The notes below the pieces were generated by a model. That model ran no database searches, was not told where the DNA came from, and saw only the letters and a program-made list of their open reading frames with translations. From assembly GCA_025506515.1 (NCBI GenBank), contig CM046452.1, forward strand, positions 102,702,559-102,766,558: 64,000 bases of DNA, given 5' to 3'. Every line of letters starts with the position of its first letter. Position 1 is the stretch's first letter. This document shows, in pieces, positions 61,401-64,000 of this stretch. Source of the stretch: Flaveria trinervia (taxonomy: Eukaryota; Streptophyta; Magnoliopsida; Asterales; Asteraceae). A program made the translations under genes and the position numbers.

Positions 61401-63031
61401 AAGGGTATTAAACTAAAATAACACAATTGTTTATTTATTTATTTTCAAGCTCGTATTTTTTTAAATATTTACAAACTGGTCGGGGGTTAACGGTACCAAC
61501 GCCATTGCGTAAGGTACATGTATGGAGTAACGTTGACATAACACGATTATTAAGGCGTTCGATCCCATTGGTACAACTCATACATATATCGGAGCTTGCA
61601 TTATTACCGCACTCTCTCGAGTGTAAAATAAAACTCACGCGCCATAAAAAGCCACGATTCTAGACTTTGTCGGGCGCGTGAAAGAGAGTTGCCATTCATT
61701 CTCCACTCGCGTTTCCGTATCTCATAATACACGTTTAGCTTGTACGGTACAAGGGATAGATGCTATAATCTCAACATAAAATGGTCCGTGAACTATTTAT
61801 CCATATTTCCATATTATAGTCTTTTAGGATAGCATGTACGTATTATTCAATTATTATTATTTTTTTTATCATGCTGTTAACTTTATACACATATGGTGAC
61901 ACCTAAAAACATACCAAATAGCATCAGAGACACATCATTGTAGTGTATTGATGCGAATAAATCAGACCAAAATGTAAAACATAAAAGTACAACTAATTTG
62001 ATAAACGAATCACGTGTTGCAACGAATCTATCAAGCGAGAAAAAATAAAAGTAAAACGTTAAACCGCACACACATGTTGCATCGCGTTAGCTCACAAAAT
62101 TAAAAAGAAATGCAAAATGAAACGTAAAAATGTTGAAACACACATACATGTTGCATAGTGTTAATATGCAAAATTTAGAACGAAACGTAAAACAAAAATT
62201 TATAAAAGATAAAAAGTATAGGGGATTAACGCTGAAAGTAGTTATGAGCCTAAAATGCAAAAAGGTGATAAGTTTTGGGTTAAAAATAAAAAATCAAATT
62301 AAAAAAAATCATTTTAAGCATGAGGTACAACCTCAATGCACAAAGCTAGTTAGTATATATATATATAATTTTTTTGTAATTATAATCTAATATTTTGAGA
62401 TATTAAATATTAAATAATTTTTTTATCAAAATTTTTACTGTTTGTTTTAAAAACTATTATTTTTAAAAATTTCTTTACTACAACTCTGAATTTTAATTAT
62501 ATTTGGTTTATAAAACTTTTACTTTTTAAAGCACCAATTTTAAAATATTTTATTTTTTAAAGAAATAGTCGTCTTAAAATTTTCTTTTATTATAAAAATT
62601 TTAAATAAGATTATTAACAAGATCTTTAGCTTAATTTATTAAAATACTATGTATAATCTAAAAATAATTAAATAATAATATTAGTAATTAATATAATTAT
62701 TAAATAAAATATAGAAGCAATAAAATTTTGATGAGCAGATATATAATGTTACCATGTGTCCATCATAAAAGGTAAAAACATATAATTTTGATTAACAAAA
62801 ATATGTATCAATAAGGTTGTAGCTAATGGTTTAAACATATAGATAAAAACATATACTTCTACATAAACACAAAGATTAATCTTAGCTAATGTTACTCAAG
62901 TATGCTACACAGTAATGCTATTTAATCGAAAGTTGAAAGTTGTATTCTGTATATTTTTTGTAATAGTAATACTTGCTAATATTGTTAAGTATAATTAGTA
63001 TGATTAATTTTTTTAAACTATAGGTTTTTGT
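58431..63031. other. Intergenic region right of the hAT element
   Basis: 58440-58660 holds a repeat with GCTAGGCAGTCAATGG, CTAGGCGG and several copies of AATTCCGGCCAAA-like words. 60230-60620 and 61470-61720 are GC-richer and unassigned. 62380-62770 is a Helitron-like AT-rich island. No host gene was found. Confidence 0.5.
62380..62770 (-). mobile_element. AT-rich Helitron-like remnant
   Basis: It shares ATTAGTAATTAATATAATTA (about 62682) and AAAATTTTGATGAG with the islands at 8580-9085 and 4285-4620. The body has the TTATAAAACTTTTACTTTTTAAAG-like wording of the family. The ends are not defined. Confidence 0.4.
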
Positions 63032-63484
63032 TTATTTTACTTGATTCAAAACATACATGGATTGAAAGTTGTCAAGACTGAGATTGGCGAACTCCTGACC
63101 AAGGAATATAGCACGGGCTGTTTTGTTATCTGAAAATTCGTTTTGCACAGCCGTCCAGGCCGCAGAGGCAGACTGACCTGGTTCGATAATAATACTTAAC
63201 AGTGGTTGAGAGATAGTAGCGTATATCCATTGCAATACGATTGCATCAAGACGAGACCAAAGGGCTGCAGATTTGGCGGCTTCAGCGACTGATGCCGGAT
63301 CAGTGGCAGAGGAGGCAGCAGCGTCTGGACGTTCAGAGAGGTGGTCGAGTACCTCATAAGCACGGCAGTGCACCTGAAACAAGGTTGACCACATGGAATA
63401 GTGAGAGGAATCTTTTTCCAGGATGATCGGAACATGCGTCTTGATGTTTGTGACCGTGAGGGCCGGGTGAAGTTTGGTATCCAT
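63032..63484 (-). pseudogene. Truncated Ty1/copia gag
   Basis: The protein starts MDTKLHPALTVTNIKTHVPI and contains HYSMWSTLFQVHCRAYEVLDHL, WSRLDAIVLQWIYATIS and FSDNKTARAIFLGQEFANL, the N-terminal gag (copia-like polyprotein/UBN2) signature of plant Ty1/copia elements. It stops making sense after LSLDNFQSM (about 63055), where AT-rich DNA follows. The zinc knuckle, protease, integrase and reverse transcriptase are therefore missing. A primer-binding site lies 95 bases upstream, so this is the 5' end of an element cut off by deletion or rearrangement. Confidence 0.85.
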
Positions 63485-63578
63485 GAGAAAGAATGAGGGG
63501 AGTAAGCAGCGGAGTGAGGAGGAAAGATGCCGGAGCCGGAGAAGACAGTCAGCGGCGGCGGGATTAGGATAGGATCTA

Positions 63579-63594
63579 GGGTTGACTTGATACC
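63579..63594 (-). other. Probable copia primer-binding site
   Basis: On the minus strand the sequence TGGTATCAAGTCAACC resembles the usual TGGTATCAGAGC primer site, complementary to initiator methionine tRNA. It lies between the putative LTR and the gag start, as expected. Confidence 0.6.
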
Positions 63595-64000
63595 ATATAA
63601 GAATTATTCAAGATGCCCTTTCTCATTCCTTCTCATCTGAATATATCCATACAATACATAACCGACTCTCCTAATATGGAGAGGATCACCATCAATTAAT
63701 TACAATATATTACCATATAGACATATACTATTAGTTAATTTTGCAGTTTAGATAGTTTCTCATGCTAATCAAGTAATCAGCCTAGCTATTAGTCAAAAAG
63801 ACAAAATTAGCATAACACATAATATAAGGACATTTATGTAATTCCCCATTTCCTTTCCAGCTAGCGAGGGACCTTGCTTAAAATGCGCCGGTAGCGCACT
63901 ACACTCCTTCATCTCCTCCTTCAGTCACTCGCAGCGTTCACTGACCTCACACATCTTACTTACAGTCGTCTATTATATACGTATGCATCTATCCCCATAT
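63595..64000 (-). other. Putative copia LTR portion and unassigned right edge
   Basis: Next to the primer-binding site there should be the 5' LTR of the copia element. The sequence to about 63840 is plausible, but I could not find TG...CA borders or a target duplication. The last 150 bases are GC-richer (GCGCCGGTAGCGCACTACAC-like wording) and unassigned. Confidence 0.4.

Overview
The window is eukaryotic nuclear DNA from a dicot plant. The genes contain introns with GT-AG borders, the spaces between them are AT-rich and full of transposon remains, and every recognisable protein has a close plant family counterpart. An asterid, possibly of the daisy family, is my guess from the repeat style; it is an inference, not a demonstration.

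Six host genes are supported. From left to right they are: the first two coding exons of a BRUTUS-like hemerythrin E3 ligase (minus strand, running off the left edge); an NFD4/nodulin-like major facilitator transporter (21859-24081, plus); ELF5, a proline-rich WBP11-type spliceosome-associated protein (26525-31188, plus); cytosolic ribosomal protein eS7/RPS7 (35418-36353, plus, with an intron in its 5' leader); a GPI-anchored HIPL protein (40184-43114, plus); and a hydroxyproline O-galactosyltransferase of the GALT5/GALT6 type (43605-47100, minus), tail to tail with HIPL. From memory of Arabidopsis loci, this order matches the neighbours BTSL1, an NFD4-like gene, HIPL1 and GALT5 on chromosome 1, and also ELF5, HIPL2 and GALT6 on chromosome 5. 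The window therefore looks like an old conserved gene block, stretched by repeats. ELF5 and HIPL each carry a one-base frame break (HIPL perhaps two) in otherwise well conserved exons; consensus errors in the assembly are the simplest explanation.

The rest is mobile and repeated DNA. 1473-21858 holds (ATT)n microsatellites, a 1056-bp PIF/Harbinger-like element with TTA target duplications (7047-8102), a diverged tandem duplication (12590-14420) and a 2.3-kb solo LTR with ATAAC duplications (18709-21030). 32228-34388 is a terminal-inverted-repeat element containing a nested solo LTR with GTCTT duplications. 48570-48930 is a decayed plastid insertion that includes trnV-GAC. 52501-58422 is a complete hAT transposon with an 8-bp target duplication, dense AACCGG arrays at both ends, and a BED/hAT transposase gene split by a related LTR-like insertion. 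Several AT-rich Helitron-like remnants share a CCGTGT...ACACGG hairpin. The right end has a truncated Ty1/copia gag with an adjacent primer-binding site.

No CRISPR array, operon, intact RNA gene or virus was seen. I did not find a clearly undescribed system. The most useful leads are the preserved gene block, the single-base frame breaks, and the hAT element with its AACCGG arrays and nested insertion.
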